A DNA stretch of 64,000 nt from Clostridium gasigenes. Its GTDB lineage: Bacteria; Bacillota; Clostridia; Clostridiales; Clostridiaceae. Position 1 is the stretch's first letter. Each line of letters starts with the position of its first letter. Shown here piece by piece: positions 50,130 through 60,595 of the stretch. The stretch is from positions 17,528 to 81,527 of the forward strand of contig NZ_FNJM01000014.1 in the NCBI RefSeq assembly GCF_900104115.1. The letters are read 5' to 3'. The notes beneath the pieces are model-generated. The model searched no databases and was not told where the DNA came from. It saw nothing but the letters and a program-made list of their open reading frames with translations. The position numbers were made by a program, and so were the translations under genes.

Positions 50130-50900
50130 CTATCTCACCTTCTGCCTATTTAAAAATTCTTTTGTTAATGCATTGTATGCAGCTGCGCCTTTACACTTCT
50201 CATCATATAACATTATTGGCAAACCAAAACTCGGAGCTTCTGCCAGCCTAATATTTCTTGACACTGTGGTTGTATAAACTTTATCTTTAAAAAACTTTTT
50301 AACTTCTTCATATACTTCATTACTTAAATTGGTTCTATAATCATACATAGTCATAATTACGCCTTCAATTTCTAAATCTTTATTTAAAGATTTTTTAACT
50401 AACTGAAGTGTATTCATAAGTTGGCCTACACCTTCTAATGCATAGAATTCACATTGTATTGGTATCAATACAGATTCTACTGATGTTAATGCATTTATAG
50501 TAAGTACTCCTAATGATGGAGGACAATCAATAAATACAAAATCAAAGTCATCTTCAACTTCCTTTAGTTTGTTTAATAATATAGTTTCTCTATTCTCTTT
50601 AGCTATTATCTCAACTTCTGCTCCCGCTAATTCCATAGTTGATGGTGCAATAAATAAATTTTGTACTAATTCACTCTTTAACATAACATCTTTAATCGAT
50701 ACATCAGAAGTCATTACATCATACATTGATAATTCTAGATTTCTTTTATCTAGCCCTAACCCACTCGTTGTATTTCCTTGAGGATCTATATCTATTGTTA
50801 ATACTCTATATCCTTCCATTGCTAAATACGCACAAAGATTAATATTAGTTGTTGTTTTACCTACTCCGCCCTTTTGATTGAAAACGCAAATTCTCTTCAT
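50130..50900 (-). CDS. parA: Chromosome-partitioning ATPase ParA (Soj)
   Basis: The 256-residue protein has the deviant Walker A KGGVGKTTTNINL (about residues 9-21), Walker B DFVFIDCPPSLG and the ParA loop PIQCEFYALEGV. It is the partner of ParB and controls DnaA and origin segregation. The gap to parB is 4 bases. The SD GGGGGTG lies 24 bases upstream of the ATG but is brought to 6 by a perfect 7-bp hairpin (50,906-50,912 with 50,917-50,923). Confidence 0.96.
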   Translation of the reverse strand: MKRICVFNQKGGVGKTTTNINLCAYLAMEGYRVLTIDIDPQGNTTSGLGLDKRNLELSMYDVMTSDVSIKDVMLKSELVQNLFIAPSTMELAGAEVEIIAKENRETILLNKLKEVEDDFDFVFIDCPPSLGVLTINALTSVESVLIPIQCEFYALEGVGQLMNTLQLVKKSLNKDLEIEGVIMTMYDYRTNLSNEVYEEVKKFFKDKVYTTTVSRNIRLAEAPSFGLPIMLYDEKCKGAAAYNALTKEFLNRQKVR

Positions 50901-50931
50901 AATATAGCTCTAATAATAGAGCTTCACCCCC
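50901..50931 (-). promoter_or_regulatory. Hairpin between Shine-Dalgarno and start codon of parA
   Basis: On the reverse strand the SD GGGGGTG (50,931-50,925) is followed after one base by AGCTCTA-TTAT-TAGAGCT (50,923-50,906, perfect 7-bp stem, 4-base loop), then ATATT and the ATG at 50,900. Linear spacing is 24 bases. When the stem folds it is about 6, which is normal. Confidence 0.6.
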
Positions 50932-51046
50932 TTCTCTATTAACATTATATATATTTTTATTACATATTAAAAGGTAAACAAAGCAGAAATGTATATAATT
51001 TAATATTTTTTTAAGTTATTTTTAAAAAATAATATTTAAAAATAAA

Positions 51047-51079
51047 AAAATAGCGATAATTATAAATTATCGCTATTTT
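51047..51079 (-). terminator. Terminator of noc
   Basis: AAAATAGCGATAAT (51,047-51,060) pairs with AATTATCGCTATTTT (51,065-51,079), followed by T-rich sequence on the reverse strand. Confidence 0.8.
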
Positions 51080-51120
51080 ATATAAATTTAATATACTTAA
51101 ATATTAAATAATAAATTTAA

Positions 51121-51906
51121 TTACTTTCTATTATTTTTAGGTATTAAAACTGTAATTTCTATACAATCCTCGGAATCTTTGAACTTATATTCTGCCGGTA
51201 TATTGCATTTGTCAAATACTTGCTTAATTGTATTTATATACAGTTTGGCTGGGAAAATAGTTTTTACTTTTTTCTTATTTCTCTCATTAAGTTGTTCTCC
51301 TGCTAGCTTAAGTAATTCCTTATTAATTAATTCCTCTGTATTTTTAACATTTAGACCATCTTTTACTACTATTTGAACAACTTTATTTTGCAATTCTTCA
51401 TTCGGTAGTAAAAGTAATGCTCTCGCGTGTCTTTCTGTTAATTTATTTTCAACACAAATATTTCTTATATTTATGCTTAATTTAAGAAGTCTTAACTTAT
51501 TTGCTATAGTTGATTGTTTTTTACCCATTCTTTTTGCTAATTCATCTTGAGTAAATTTATGGTCGTGAATAAGATTATAATATGCTTCAGATTCTTCCAT
51601 GAAATTTAAATCTTCTCTTTGAAGGTTCTCCAATAAGGCAATTTCAGCTGATTGAGTATCTGTAATGTCTATTACATTACACGGAATATATTCTAATTCA
51701 GCAATTCTAGCAGCTCTCCATCGTCTCTCTCCAGCAACTAATTCAAATTTTTCTCCCCTTTTTCTAACTGTTATTGGCTGAATAATTCCATATTGTTTTA
51801 TCGACTCAGATAATTCTATTAAAGCTTCTTCATTAAAGAATTTTCTTGGTTGATAAGTATTAGGAAAAATACTACCAACATTTATACTTATAATTTCTTT
51901 ATTCAT
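51121..51906 (-). CDS. noc: Second ParB-family protein, nucleoid-occlusion protein Noc
   Basis: The 261-residue protein has the same core as ParB: PRKFFNEEALIELSESIKQY, VAGERRWRAARIAEL and TQDELAKRMGKKQSTIANKL. It begins MNKEIISINVGSIFPNTYQP, an N-terminus of the Noc kind that can contact the membrane. It is encoded between parA and rsmG, the normal place of noc. It protects the nucleoid from the division machinery. The start at 51,906 is preferred; ATG at 51,927 is the alternative. Confidence 0.85.
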   Translation of the reverse strand: MNKEIISINVGSIFPNTYQPRKFFNEEALIELSESIKQYGIIQPITVRKRGEKFELVAGERRWRAARIAELEYIPCNVIDITDTQSAEIALLENLQREDLNFMEESEAYYNLIHDHKFTQDELAKRMGKKQSTIANKLRLLKLSINIRNICVENKLTERHARALLLLPNEELQNKVVQIVVKDGLNVKNTEELINKELLKLAGEQLNERNKKKVKTIFPAKLYINTIKQVFDKCNIPAEYKFKDSEDCIEITVLIPKNNRK

Positions 51907-52123
51907 ATGCACCCAACCATCCCTCATCTTTTCTTAATTTAAACATCATTTTATCTATATTTTAACAATTCTATTTTATTCTTTTAATTCCTCTTTTTTT
52001 ACATTTTTATCGTAAGACAAATTATTCATTAAAGTAATTAATCATTACATATTAATATATTTTTCCCAATATTTTGTTTATTTTTGCTCATTTCGTAGAA
52101 TAAATAAGCGTAAAATATATCTT

Positions 52124-52843
52124 TTATTTAAGAGGATCTTTATTTATGCTACCAGCTTTTCTCGGATATAGCTTTGAACATAGCTTTATCTTCTTAATTT
52201 CTACTATATTATGCCTTAAATCAGTGTCTTCGATATTAACTTCTATAACTCTTTGAAGTTCCCCTCCTAATATTTTTATAGCAGCCTTTCCATTCTTAAG
52301 TTCTTCTACTATAGAAGGTCCTTTAAGCGCTACAAAATATCCTTTAACTTTTACATATGGCATGCAAAATTCAGTAAGCACAGCCATATTAGCTACAGCT
52401 CTTGATGTCGCTACATCAAATTTTTCTCTTAATTCAACTTTTCTAGCTCCATCTTCTGCTCTTGCATGTATTGTTGTTACATTAGTTAACCCAAGCTCAT
52501 TAACAACTGTATTTAAGAAATTAACCCTTTTATTTAAAGAGTCTAATAATGTTACCTTGATCTTAGGATTCATTATTGCAATAGGAATACCTGGAAACCC
52601 CGCCCCAGTTCCAACATCTATTACTGTCTTAGCCTCTCTAATTGGTTTAGATTTAAATGCTTTAATACAATCTATAAAATGTTTTTTTATTACGTCTTCA
52701 TCTTCTATAATTGTAGTTAAATTAACTTTTTCATTCCACTCTTGAAGCAGTCTCATATATTTAATAAACTGGTTATATTGATATTCTGATAACTCTAAAT
52801 CAGCTTCTGTAGATGCACTTTTCATTAATTCATAAAATTCCAT
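52124..52843 (-). CDS. rsmG: 16S rRNA (guanine527-N7)-methyltransferase RsmG
   Basis: The 239-residue protein has the Rossmann SAM motif [20 protein letters not shown] (about 70-88), [20 protein letters not shown] and [21 protein letters not shown]. It methylates G527 of 16S rRNA. It follows mnmG with a 10-base gap. AAGGAG precedes the start. Confidence 0.96.
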   Translation of the reverse strand: MEFYELMKSASTEADLELSEYQYNQFIKYMRLLQEWNEKVNLTTIIEDEDVIKKHFIDCIKAFKSKPIREAKTVIDVGTGAGFPGIPIAIMNPKIKVTLLDSLNKRVNFLNTVVNELGLTNVTTIHARAEDGARKVELREKFDVATSRAVANMAVLTEFCMPYVKVKGYFVALKGPSIVEELKNGKAAIKILGGELQRVIEVNIEDTDLRHNIVEIKKIKLCSKLYPRKAGSINKDPLK

Positions 52844-52853
52844 ATTGCACTCC

Positions 52854-54740
52854 TTAATTATTACTATTCATTTTACGCTTATTCTCTAAATATATTAATA
52901 ACACTGATATATCAGCTGGAGATACCCCTGATATTCTTGATGCCTGCCCTATACTTATTGGCTTTATACTAGAAAGCTTTTGTATTGCTTCTATTCTTAA
53001 TCCCCTAATCTCACTATAATCAATACTTTCATCTAATAATTTCTTTTCAAATTTTCTAAACTTATTTACTTGTTCTAACTGATTCGTTATATAACCTTCA
53101 TATTTAGCTATTATATTAATTTGTTCCCCTATATCATCTGATTGCACAGGTCTATTTGGATCTAAGGCTGATAAACTAAAATAATCTACTTCCGGCCTTT
53201 TAATTAATTCATAGAACTTTATAGGTTTCTTTAATTCACTAGAACCAATTGAAATTAAATACTCATTAACCTCTTTTTTACCAGTGACTTGTAAACTCTT
53301 TACTCTATCTAATTCAGTTTCAACATTATTTTTTCTTTCTAGATATTTATCATATCTATCTTCTGTAACAAGACCTACTTTATAACCGATATCTGTTAAT
53401 CTAAAATCAGCATTATCTTGTCTTAATAACAGTCTATACTCTGCTCTAGACGTCATCATTCTATAAGGTTCATTAGTGCCTTTTGTCACTAAATCATCTA
53501 TTAAAACGCCTATATACCCATCAGAACGTGTTAGTATAAGTTCTTCTTTCCCTTGAACGTTTAAAGCTGCATTAATTCCTGCTACTATACCTTGTGATGC
53601 TGCTTCTTCATATCCTGAACTTCCATTTAATTGACCTGCGCCATAAAGACCTTTAATACTCTTAAATTCTAGTGTAGGTTTTAATTGAGTTGGATCAATG
53701 GAATCATATTCAATTGCATAAGCAGTTCTCATTATTTCCACATTTTCTAATCCCTCTAATGTTCTTAACATCTTAACTTGAACGTCTTCTGGTAAAGATG
53801 AAGACATTCCACCAATATACATTTCTAAAGTGTCTTCACCCTCTGGTTCTACAAATATTTGATGTCTTGGTTTATCCTTAAATCTCATAACCTTATCTTC
53901 TATTGACGGACAATATCTAGGTCCTACCCCTTCAATTAACCCATTATACATAGGTGATCTTGAGATATTTTCTTCAATTATTCTATGAGTTTCTGAATTT
54001 GTATAAGTTAACCAACAAGAAACTTGCTCTCTATTTATATTTTTACTCATAAATGAAAAAGGCACTATCTTCTCATCTCCCGGTTGCTCAATCATCTTTG
54101 AAAAATCAACCGATCTCATATTTATTCTTGCTGGGGTTCCAGTCTTAAACCTTCTTAAAGAAATCCCTAAATCTATTAACGACTGTGATAATTCATTAGC
54201 AGCTGATAATCCATTAGGTCCACTGTTATACGTTACGTCACCTATTATTATTCTTGATCTTAAATAAGTTCCTGTAGTTAATACAACTGACTTACAATTA
54301 AAAATGCCTCCATTTTTAGTAACTATCCCAACTACATTACCTTCTTCAACCTGTAATTCTGTAACTTCTAATTGTCTTACTTGAAGGTTCTCTTGACTTT
54401 CTAAAACATTCTTCATTCTATCTTGATACTTTTTCTTATCAGCTTGTGCTCTCAATGAATGTACCGCTGGTCCCTTAGATAAATTTAGCATTCTAGATTG
54501 GATAAATGTATTATCAATATTAATTGCCATTTCTCCACCTAATGCATCTACTTCTCTAACTAAATGACCTTTGGCAGTACCTCCAATATTAGGATTACAA
54601 GGCATCATTGCAATAGAATCAAGATTAATTGTGCATATCATTGTTTTTAATCCCATTCTAGAAGCTGCAAGTGCAGCTTCACACCCAGCATGACCTGCCC
54701 CAACTACTATTACATCATATTCTCCTGCATTATATTTCAT
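52854..54740 (-). CDS. mnmG: tRNA modification enzyme MnmG (GidA)
   Basis: The 628-residue protein has the FAD motif [40 protein letters not shown], and the C-terminal region [20 protein letters not shown]. It works with MnmE to install carboxymethylaminomethyl on wobble U34 of certain tRNAs. Start at 54,740 uses the GGGAG site and avoids overlap with mnmE. Length is normal. Confidence 0.97.
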   Translation of the reverse strand: MKYNAGEYDVIVVGAGHAGCEAALAASRMGLKTMICTINLDSIAMMPCNPNIGGTAKGHLVREVDALGGEMAINIDNTFIQSRMLNLSKGPAVHSLRAQADKKKYQDRMKNVLESQENLQVRQLEVTELQVEEGNVVGIVTKNGGIFNCKSVVLTTGTYLRSRIIIGDVTYNSGPNGLSAANELSQSLIDLGISLRRFKTGTPARINMRSVDFSKMIEQPGDEKIVPFSFMSKNINREQVSCWLTYTNSETHRIIEENISRSPMYNGLIEGVGPRYCPSIEDKVMRFKDKPRHQIFVEPEGEDTLEMYIGGMSSSLPEDVQVKMLRTLEGLENVEIMRTAYAIEYDSIDPTQLKPTLEFKSIKGLYGAGQLNGSSGYEEAASQGIVAGINAALNVQGKEELILTRSDGYIGVLIDDLVTKGTNEPYRMMTSRAEYRLLLRQDNADFRLTDIGYKVGLVTEDRYDKYLERKNNVETELDRVKSLQVTGKKEVNEYLISIGSSELKKPIKFYELIKRPEVDYFSLSALDPNRPVQSDDIGEQINIIAKYEGYITNQLEQVNKFRKFEKKLLDESIDYSEIRGLRIEAIQKLSSIKPISIGQASRISGVSPADISVLLIYLENKRKMNSNN

Positions 54741-54751
54741 AATTATTCTCC

Positions 54752-56131
54752 CTACTTTCCACAACAAAATTCTCTAAATATTTTGTTGATTAAATCTTCT
54801 TCTAATTCTGATCCAGTTATCTCACCTAAAGCCTTTAATCCCGATGTAACAAATATAGAAATTAAATCTAAATATTCTTCATTTCTAACTCTCTCTAAAG
54901 CGCTTTTTACATTCTCTTCTGCTCTAATTAAGGCTTGCTTATGTCTTGTATTTGAAATTACTAAACTCTCACCATCTATTTTACCACTAAAAAACATATC
55001 CTTAATATTATTTTTAAGCTGAGCTATTCCAAGTTCCTCTCTAGCTGAAATATCTATTATATTTTCAAATGACGCTATTTCATTTTTATCTATTTTATTT
55101 TCTAAATCCATTTTATTTAATATAACTATAGACTTCTTTCTTTTGACTATATCTATTATTTCTTTATCTTCATCATCTAAACTTCGAGATGAATCTAAAA
55201 CTAATAATACCAAGTCCGCTTCCTCGATCTTTTCTCTAGATCTTTCAACTCCTATTTTTTCAATAATATCACTAGTTTCTCTTATACCAGCTGTATCAAT
55301 TATCTTAATAGGAATCCCATCAAGATTTATGTATTCTTCAATAACATCTCTTGTTGTTCCTGCAATATCAGTAACAATAGCTCTTTTTTCCTTTAGTAAA
55401 GCATTTAAAAGAGATGATTTACCAACATTAGGTTTACCAACTATAGCCAAACTTAACCCTTCTCTTATAATCTTACCTTCTTCTGCAGTTTTAAGTAATT
55501 CATTTATATTATTTATAGCATTTTCTAATCCCTCAGCGACTCTTATAGGTATAGTTGGGTCTAATTCCTCATCATCTTCAGTAAAATCAACCGCATATTC
55601 TATTAACGCTAATACATTTAATAGATATTCATTCAATTTATTTATTTCCTGGGAAAGTGACCCTTTACTTTGTAATAAAGCTGATTTCATAGCTAAATCA
55701 GTTTTAGCTCTTATAATATCAATTACAGCTTCTGCTTGAGATAAATCTATCCTTCCATTTAAAAAGGCTCTTTTAGTAAATTCTCCTGGTTCCGCAAGTC
55801 TTGCTCCAGCTTTTATAGCTGCTTCTAACACTTTATTAGTAGACATAACTCCACCGTGACAATTGATTTCAATTGTATCCTCTGCAGTAAAGCTCTTAGG
55901 ACCTTTCATATAACTTACTATTACTTCATCTATTAAATCTTCTGTTTCGTGATCTATAATATTTCCATATCGCATTGTATAAGTCTTTATTTCCTTTATG
56001 TCAATTCCACTTTTTGCTCTGAATATTTTTGATATTATTTCTAAAGCCTTATCTCCAGAAATCCTTATTATAGCAATTCCACCCTCACCTAAGGCAGTAG
56101 CAATAGCACAAATAGTATCAAATTCTTTCAT
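54752..56131 (-). CDS. mnmE: tRNA modification GTPase MnmE (TrmE)
   Basis: The 459-residue protein has the N-terminal folate-binding domain ([20 protein letters not shown]), helical domain, G domain with [15 protein letters not shown] (P-loop, about 225), [14 protein letters not shown] and SAREELG, and ends with the catalytic Cys motif FREFCCGK. Partner of MnmG. GGAG precedes the ATG. Confidence 0.97.
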   Translation of the reverse strand: MKEFDTICAIATALGEGGIAIIRISGDKALEIISKIFRAKSGIDIKEIKTYTMRYGNIIDHETEDLIDEVIVSYMKGPKSFTAEDTIEINCHGGVMSTNKVLEAAIKAGARLAEPGEFTKRAFLNGRIDLSQAEAVIDIIRAKTDLAMKSALLQSKGSLSQEINKLNEYLLNVLALIEYAVDFTEDDEELDPTIPIRVAEGLENAINNINELLKTAEEGKIIREGLSLAIVGKPNVGKSSLLNALLKEKRAIVTDIAGTTRDVIEEYINLDGIPIKIIDTAGIRETSDIIEKIGVERSREKIEEADLVLLVLDSSRSLDDEDKEIIDIVKRKKSIVILNKMDLENKIDKNEIASFENIIDISAREELGIAQLKNNIKDMFFSGKIDGESLVISNTRHKQALIRAEENVKSALERVRNEEYLDLISIFVTSGLKALGEITGSELEEDLINKIFREFCCGK

Positions 56132-56239
56132 AATAAAATTCTCCTTTCTAATTTGATCCTTTCTTTAGATATCATAACTCCAATATACTATTATTCATTT
56201 TACAAAACTATTTAAAAATAGTCAAAAAATCATTAAATA

Positions 56240-56265
56240 AAAAAAAAGCCAATTATGGCTTTTTT
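56240..56265 (-). terminator. Terminator of the rpmH-to-jag run
   Basis: AAAAAAGCC (56,242-56,250) pairs with GGCTTTTTT (56,257-56,265), overlapping the stop of the KhpB/Jag gene. Confidence 0.75.
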
Positions 56266-56890
56266 ATTCTTTTCTGATATCAACTACTATTCTTCTGTAA
56301 GGTTCATCCCCATCACTATAAGTATATATAAATTCATTATCTTGTAGTTCAGAGTGAATAACTCTTCTCTCATATGGGTTCATGGGCTCAAGTTTAAATG
56401 ATCTTCCAGTCTTTCTAACCTTATATGCAGTTTTTTGAGCAACTCTTTTAAGAGTTTCTTCTCTTTTAGACCTATAATTTTCAGTGTCTAAAATTATTTT
56501 CTTATAAGGTATATCATGACTTTTATTAACAACTAAAGATACCAAATATTGTAATGAATCTAATGTTTCTCCCCTATAACCTATAATTAACCCCATTTTA
56601 GGACCAGTTATATTAATGTGAAGCATATCATTTTCTTCTTTAAAACTTATTTCTGATTCAATACCCATAGAATCAAGTACATTTCTTAAAAATATTTTTC
56701 CATCTTCTATATAGTTCCGTTTAACCTTAACCAATATTTTAGCAGGTTTATTACCAATAAGATTAAAAAAACCTCTGCTAGCTTCTTGGATAACTTCAAA
56801 CTCAACTTTATCTTCTGTTAAATTTAATTGCTTTAAAGCATTTTTTAATGCCTCATTTACAGTTTTACCTGTCATTTCAACTATTTTCAT
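56264..56890 (-). CDS. khpB: RNA-binding protein KhpB/Jag (EloR)
   Basis: The 208-residue protein begins MKIVEMTGKTVNEALKNALK (Jag-N domain), then a KH domain (ENDMLHINITGPKMGLIIGY with GYRGETLDSLQYLVSLVVNK) and an R3H domain (RVIHSELQDNEFIYTYSDGD). It is a KH/R3H RNA-binding protein that works with KhpA in RNA and cell-elongation control. It is encoded after yidC, as usual. Start at 56,890, avoiding an upstream ATG. Confidence 0.93.
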   Translation of the reverse strand: MKIVEMTGKTVNEALKNALKQLNLTEDKVEFEVIQEASRGFFNLIGNKPAKILVKVKRNYIEDGKIFLRNVLDSMGIESEISFKEENDMLHINITGPKMGLIIGYRGETLDSLQYLVSLVVNKSHDIPYKKIILDTENYRSKREETLKRVAQKTAYKVRKTGRSFKLEPMNPYERRVIHSELQDNEFIYTYSDGDEPYRRIVVDIRKE

Positions 56891-56932
56891 ACCATATTCA
56901 CCCACCTATAAATACTCTTTAAAGTATTATTA

Positions 56933-57673
56933 TTATCTTTTTCTAGTTTTTGGTGTTGCTTTTTTAACCTTTTCAGAAACTATTAAAGCTTCTTCTTTGG
57001 TTTTTAATGCTAATTTTTTCTGATATGGTAAATAATTTACAAAATATGTTTGAACTAACTGAATCACTCCACCAATTATCCAGTACATAACTAGAATTGA
57101 TTGGAAATTCCATGCCATGACCCCCATCATACCTGACATCATTATGTTCATAGTACCCATGTTCATAGGACTACTATCATTTTTAGGCATTGACTTAGTC
57201 ATTAAAATTGTTGGTAAATACGTACCTAAAGCCGCTAAAACTGGTAGTATATGATACTTATCTGCTTTAAATATATCACTTATCCATAAAAACGATACAT
57301 TTCCTGTGTTTGGAATTTCTCTAAATACATAGTATAAAGCAAATAATATAGGTAGTGGTAATAACGAAGGTATGCATCCACCTAACATACTAACTTTATT
57401 ATCCTTCATTAATTTTGAAGATTCTACTTGTAACTTCTCAGGGTTACCCTTATATTTTTCTTGTATTTTTTTTAATTCTGGTTGAATTTCCTGCATTTTC
57501 GCATTAGATTTACTACCTTTAATAGTTAATGGAAGTATAAGAAGTCTTATTGCTAATGTAAATATGAATATTGCTAATACATAAGATACTCCTCCGGTTA
57601 CTCCCATCTGTTCAATAAACAAATGAAGCGATTGAAATATTGCTGTCATCGGTTTTACTATAAAGTCCAACAT
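56933..57673 (-). CDS. yidC: Membrane protein insertase YidC (short Gram-positive form)
   Basis: The 246-residue protein has five membrane segments (GGVSYVLAIFIFTLAIRLLI, SLLPLPILFALYYVF, HILPVLAALGTYLPTILM, MSGMMGVMAWNFQSILVMYW, IIGGVIQLVQTYFVNYLPYQ) and the hydrophilic-groove Arg in FTLAIRLLILPLTI. It inserts and folds membrane proteins with or without Sec. There is no large periplasmic domain, so it is the short SpoIIIJ type. AAAGGAGG precedes the ATG at 57,673. Confidence 0.95.
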   Translation of the reverse strand: MLDFIVKPMTAIFQSLHLFIEQMGVTGGVSYVLAIFIFTLAIRLLILPLTIKGSKSNAKMQEIQPELKKIQEKYKGNPEKLQVESSKLMKDNKVSMLGGCIPSLLPLPILFALYYVFREIPNTGNVSFLWISDIFKADKYHILPVLAALGTYLPTILMTKSMPKNDSSPMNMGTMNIMMSGMMGVMAWNFQSILVMYWIIGGVIQLVQTYFVNYLPYQKKLALKTKEEALIVSEKVKKATPKTRKR

Positions 57674-57686
57674 ATCATAACCTCCT

Positions 57687-57896
57687 TTATTTAACGGGGT
57701 CATATCCTCCCTTACTAAAAGGATTACACCTTAAAATTCTTTTAATTGTTAAAAAACCACCTTTAAGAGCACCATATTTACTTATAGCATCTATCGCGTA
57801 TTGTGAACACGTTGGAGAGTATATGCAACATGGTGATCTCATTGGTGAAATATATTTCCTATATAAGTTTATAATACTAAGTATTAGTTTTTTCAT
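57687..57896 (-). CDS. yidD: YidD membrane-insertion factor
   Basis: The 69-residue protein has [40 protein letters not shown] and the C-terminal [18 protein letters not shown], the YidD signature with Cys pairs. It supports YidC-dependent insertion. Its start overlaps the rnpA stop by one base. Confidence 0.94.
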   Translation of the reverse strand: MKKLILSIINLYRKYISPMRSPCCIYSPTCSQYAIDAISKYGALKGGFLTIKRILRCNPFSKGGYDPVK

Positions 57897-58246
57897 TATT
57901 TATATAAGCCTGCCTTTTGAAATAGTTTTTTCATAGCATCTTCTACTTGTGAGTAGCTTTTTTCTTTAATTGACGTTCTTGCTATAAAAACAAAATCATA
58001 ACCTTCTTTTAAAGAATCACAATTTAATCTATAGCTTTCAGTTATTAATCTTTTGCTTCTGCTTCTAACTACACTATTGCCGACTTTTTTACTAACAGAA
58101 ATCCCTAATTTATTATAAGGATGTCCATGTTCATCTTTATTTCTATTGTTATTATAAATATATAGAACCAAAAGTCCATTAGCTAAGGACTTGCCTCTTC
58201 TATACACAGTCCTAAATTCAATATTTTTTCTTAATCTATATATCAT
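57896..58246 (-). CDS. rnpA: Ribonuclease P protein component
   Basis: The 116-residue protein [20 protein letters not shown]... with [20 protein letters not shown] and [20 protein letters not shown] is RnpA. It binds the RNase P RNA and helps with 5' processing of pre-tRNAs. It lies between rpmH and yidD as expected. Confidence 0.96.
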   Translation of the reverse strand: MIYRLRKNIEFRTVYRRGKSLANGLLVLYIYNNNRNKDEHGHPYNKLGISVSKKVGNSVVRSRSKRLITESYRLNCDSLKEGYDFVFIARTSIKEKSYSQVEDAMKKLFQKAGLYK

Positions 58247-58305
58247 GGATTATTATTTCTCCTTTTTTTTCTGCATTTGCAGAAAAAGAGCCACATTTGC
58301 GGCCC

Positions 58306-58440
58306 TTATGCTGTTAGTTTACTTCTTCCTTTTTGTCTTCTTTTTCTAAGAATGTTTCTACCTGATGCAGTACTCATTCTTTTAAAGAAACCATGTTCTC
58401 TTTTTCTTTGTCTCTTTTTTGGTTGGTATGTCATGAACAT
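58306..58440 (-). CDS. rpmH: 50S ribosomal protein L34
   Basis: The 44-residue protein [44 protein letters not shown] is L34. ATG at 58,440 lies eight bases after GGGGG; an ATG at 58,434 is the other option. It is the first gene leftward of the origin. Confidence 0.96.
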   Translation of the reverse strand: MFMTYQPKKRQRKREHGFFKRMSTASGRNILRKRRQKGRSKLTA

Positions 58441-58598
58441 TCAATACACCCCCTTTAAGTTTTATTAACAATATAGAAATAACTATATTATTCAAGTATT
58501 TTAATTTTACCTTATTATTATATATATATCCTCTTTTTCTGTCAATACGCTATAATTGACAATTACCTGTTAATAATTATAATTCAATATGTTTTTTT

Positions 58599-58813
58599 TG
58601 TGGATAACTTATTGAATACAATGATTCACTTATGATATTATTAGTATTAAATGTGAATAAAATTGTGTATAACTTACTTTATCCACAGCTGTGGACAAAA
58701 TTGTGTATAACTTTTTAGTTTTATATGTTAAAATTCTATTTCTAGTAGTAATTATTAGGAAAACACATGAATTTAAGCAATATTCTTATTGTTTATAACT
58801 TTTATGTGGATAA
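58599..58813. other. oriC, upstream DnaA-box cluster
   Basis: The rpmH-dnaA intergenic region holds three perfect DnaA boxes (TGTGGATAA at 58,599 and 58,805; TTATCCACA at 58,679) and several one-mismatch boxes (58,652 TGTGAATAA, 58,664 and 58,702 TGTGTATAA, 58,690 TGTGGACAA). The following 100 bp to dnaA are almost purely A/T with repeated TTATTAACAT/TTGATAAG words, a likely unwinding element. This is one half of a bipartite origin. Confidence 0.9.
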
Positions 58814-58969
58814 ACTCATTTTTTTATATTATCAACATAATTATTAACATGTGACTAATTTTAATTATAGTTATTAACATTCGATTTTACCTGTTAATAA
58901 TTATGTTGATAAGTTGTGATTATATTGTTATTATATTATTTTAAAATTTATTTTAATGGAGGATATTCA

Positions 58970-60337
58970 ATGGAAACTGATCTTAACATACTCTGGGAAA
59001 GAACTTTAAATATTATTAAAGGTGAAATGAGTGAAGTTAGCTTCAACACTTGGATTAAAAGTTGTAATCCAATTGCTATATCTTCTAACACTATTCAAAT
59101 CAGTGTTCCAAATTCCTTCACTCAAGACATTTTGGAAAAAAGATATAAAGACTTAGTTGTCAATTCTATAGAAGTTGCTTGTTCTAAATTATATAAAGTA
59201 GAATTTTTCATAGCATCTGATCTACAAGAAATCGAAGATAAAAATAGAGAAATAGAAGAAATTAAATTATCTAAACGAAATAATGCATCTGTTGCCGTAA
59301 ATGATGAAATGTCTAGTATATTAAATCCTAAGTATACTTTTTCTTCATTTGTTATAGGTAATAGTAATAGATTTGCCCATGCTGCATCTTTAGCTGTTGC
59401 TGAATCTCCAGCTAAAGCATATAATCCTTTATTTATTTATGGTGGGGTTGGTTTAGGTAAAACTCATTTAATGCATGCTATAGGTCATTATATTCTACAA
59501 AATAACCCTAAAGCAAAAGTAGTTTATGTATCTTCTGAAAAATTTACTAACGAGCTTATAAATGCAATTAAAGATGATAAAAATGAAGAATTTAGAAATA
59601 AATATAGAAATATAGATGTTCTCCTTATAGATGATATTCAATTTATAGGTGGTAAAGAGAGAACTCAAGAAGAATTCTTCCATACATTTAATGCTCTTCA
59701 CGAAGCAAATAAACAAATAATTCTTTCATCTGATAGACCACCTAAAGAAATACCTACGTTAGAAGCTAGATTACGTTCAAGATTTGAATGGGGTTTAATA
59801 GCCGATACTCAAGCTCCCGATTTTGAAACAAGAATGGCTATTTTAAAAAAGAAAGCCGATGTCGAAACTTTAAACGTTCCAAATGAGGTCCTTGTCTATA
59901 TTGCAACAAAAATTAAATCTAACATAAGAGAATTAGAAGGTGGCTTAATTAGAATAGTTGCTTACTCTTCTTTAACTAATAGAAATATTACAGTTGACTT
60001 AGCTACAGAAGCTTTAAAAGATATTATATCCAATAAACAAAATAAAAATATTACAATGGATGTTATTCAAGATGTTGTTGCAAATTATTTTAATTTGCGA
60101 GTTGAAGATTTAAAATCTCAAAGAAGAACCCGGAATATATCATATCCAAGACAAATAGCTATGTACTTAAGTCGAAAGATTACTGATATGTCTTTACCTA
60201 AAATAGGTGAAGAATTTGGAGGCCGAGATCATACTACTGTCATTCATGCTTACGAAAAAATTTCTGAAGGATTAAAGAATGATGAAAGCTTACAAAATAC
60301 TATAAATGATATAACTAAGAAGATAAATCAAAATTAA
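58970..60337 (+). CDS. dnaA: Chromosomal replication initiator protein DnaA
   Basis: The 455-residue protein has domain I ([20 protein letters not shown]), a linker, the AAA+ domain III with Walker [17 protein letters not shown] (about 160-175) and Walker [16 protein letters not shown]-like motifs, and the DNA-binding domain IV with [20 protein letters not shown] and [15 protein letters not shown]. It opens the origin. The start at 58,970 follows GGAGG; an upstream ATG at 58,916 would add an AT-rich membrane-like segment. Confidence 0.97.
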   Translation: METDLNILWERTLNIIKGEMSEVSFNTWIKSCNPIAISSNTIQISVPNSFTQDILEKRYKDLVVNSIEVACSKLYKVEFFIASDLQEIEDKNREIEEIKLSKRNNASVAVNDEMSSILNPKYTFSSFVIGNSNRFAHAASLAVAESPAKAYNPLFIYGGVGLGKTHLMHAIGHYILQNNPKAKVVYVSSEKFTNELINAIKDDKNEEFRNKYRNIDVLLIDDIQFIGGKERTQEEFFHTFNALHEANKQIILSSDRPPKEIPTLEARLRSRFEWGLIADTQAPDFETRMAILKKKADVETLNVPNEVLVYIATKIKSNIRELEGGLIRIVAYSSLTNRNITVDLATEALKDIISNKQNKNITMDVIQDVVANYFNLRVEDLKSQRRTRNISYPRQIAMYLSRKITDMSLPKIGEEFGGRDHTTVIHAYEKISEGLKNDESLQNTINDITKKINQN

Positions 60338-60369
60338 TCAACAGGTGTACATAATTTTATACAAATGCC

Positions 60370-60508
60370 TGTGGATAACTTTATAGAATACTACCAGCTG
60401 TTGATACTGTGGATAAACAGCCTATATTGTTACGGACTTATCCACACATTTTTTTTGTATAAAAGTGTTTAGTTTACAGGGCTGAGAGTACTTTTCAACA
60501 TATCCACA
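60370..60508. other. oriC, downstream DnaA-box cluster
   Basis: The dnaA-dnaN gap has TGTGGATAA at 60,370 and 60,408, TTATCCACA at 60,438 and a one-mismatch ATATCCACA at 60,500. Together with the upstream cluster this forms a bipartite oriC with dnaA between the two halves, as in Bacillus. Confidence 0.88.
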
Positions 60509-60595
60509 GCCCCTACTACTACTATTACTATATATTTTATATATATTATCTTATATTAAGCCATATTTATTGTTAACAAATTAGGAGGTATTTAA

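Noticed and set aside
55143-55739. 198-residue + strand open frame over mnmE
   Set aside because: Antisense shadow of a strongly conserved GTPase gene with no ribosome-binding site.
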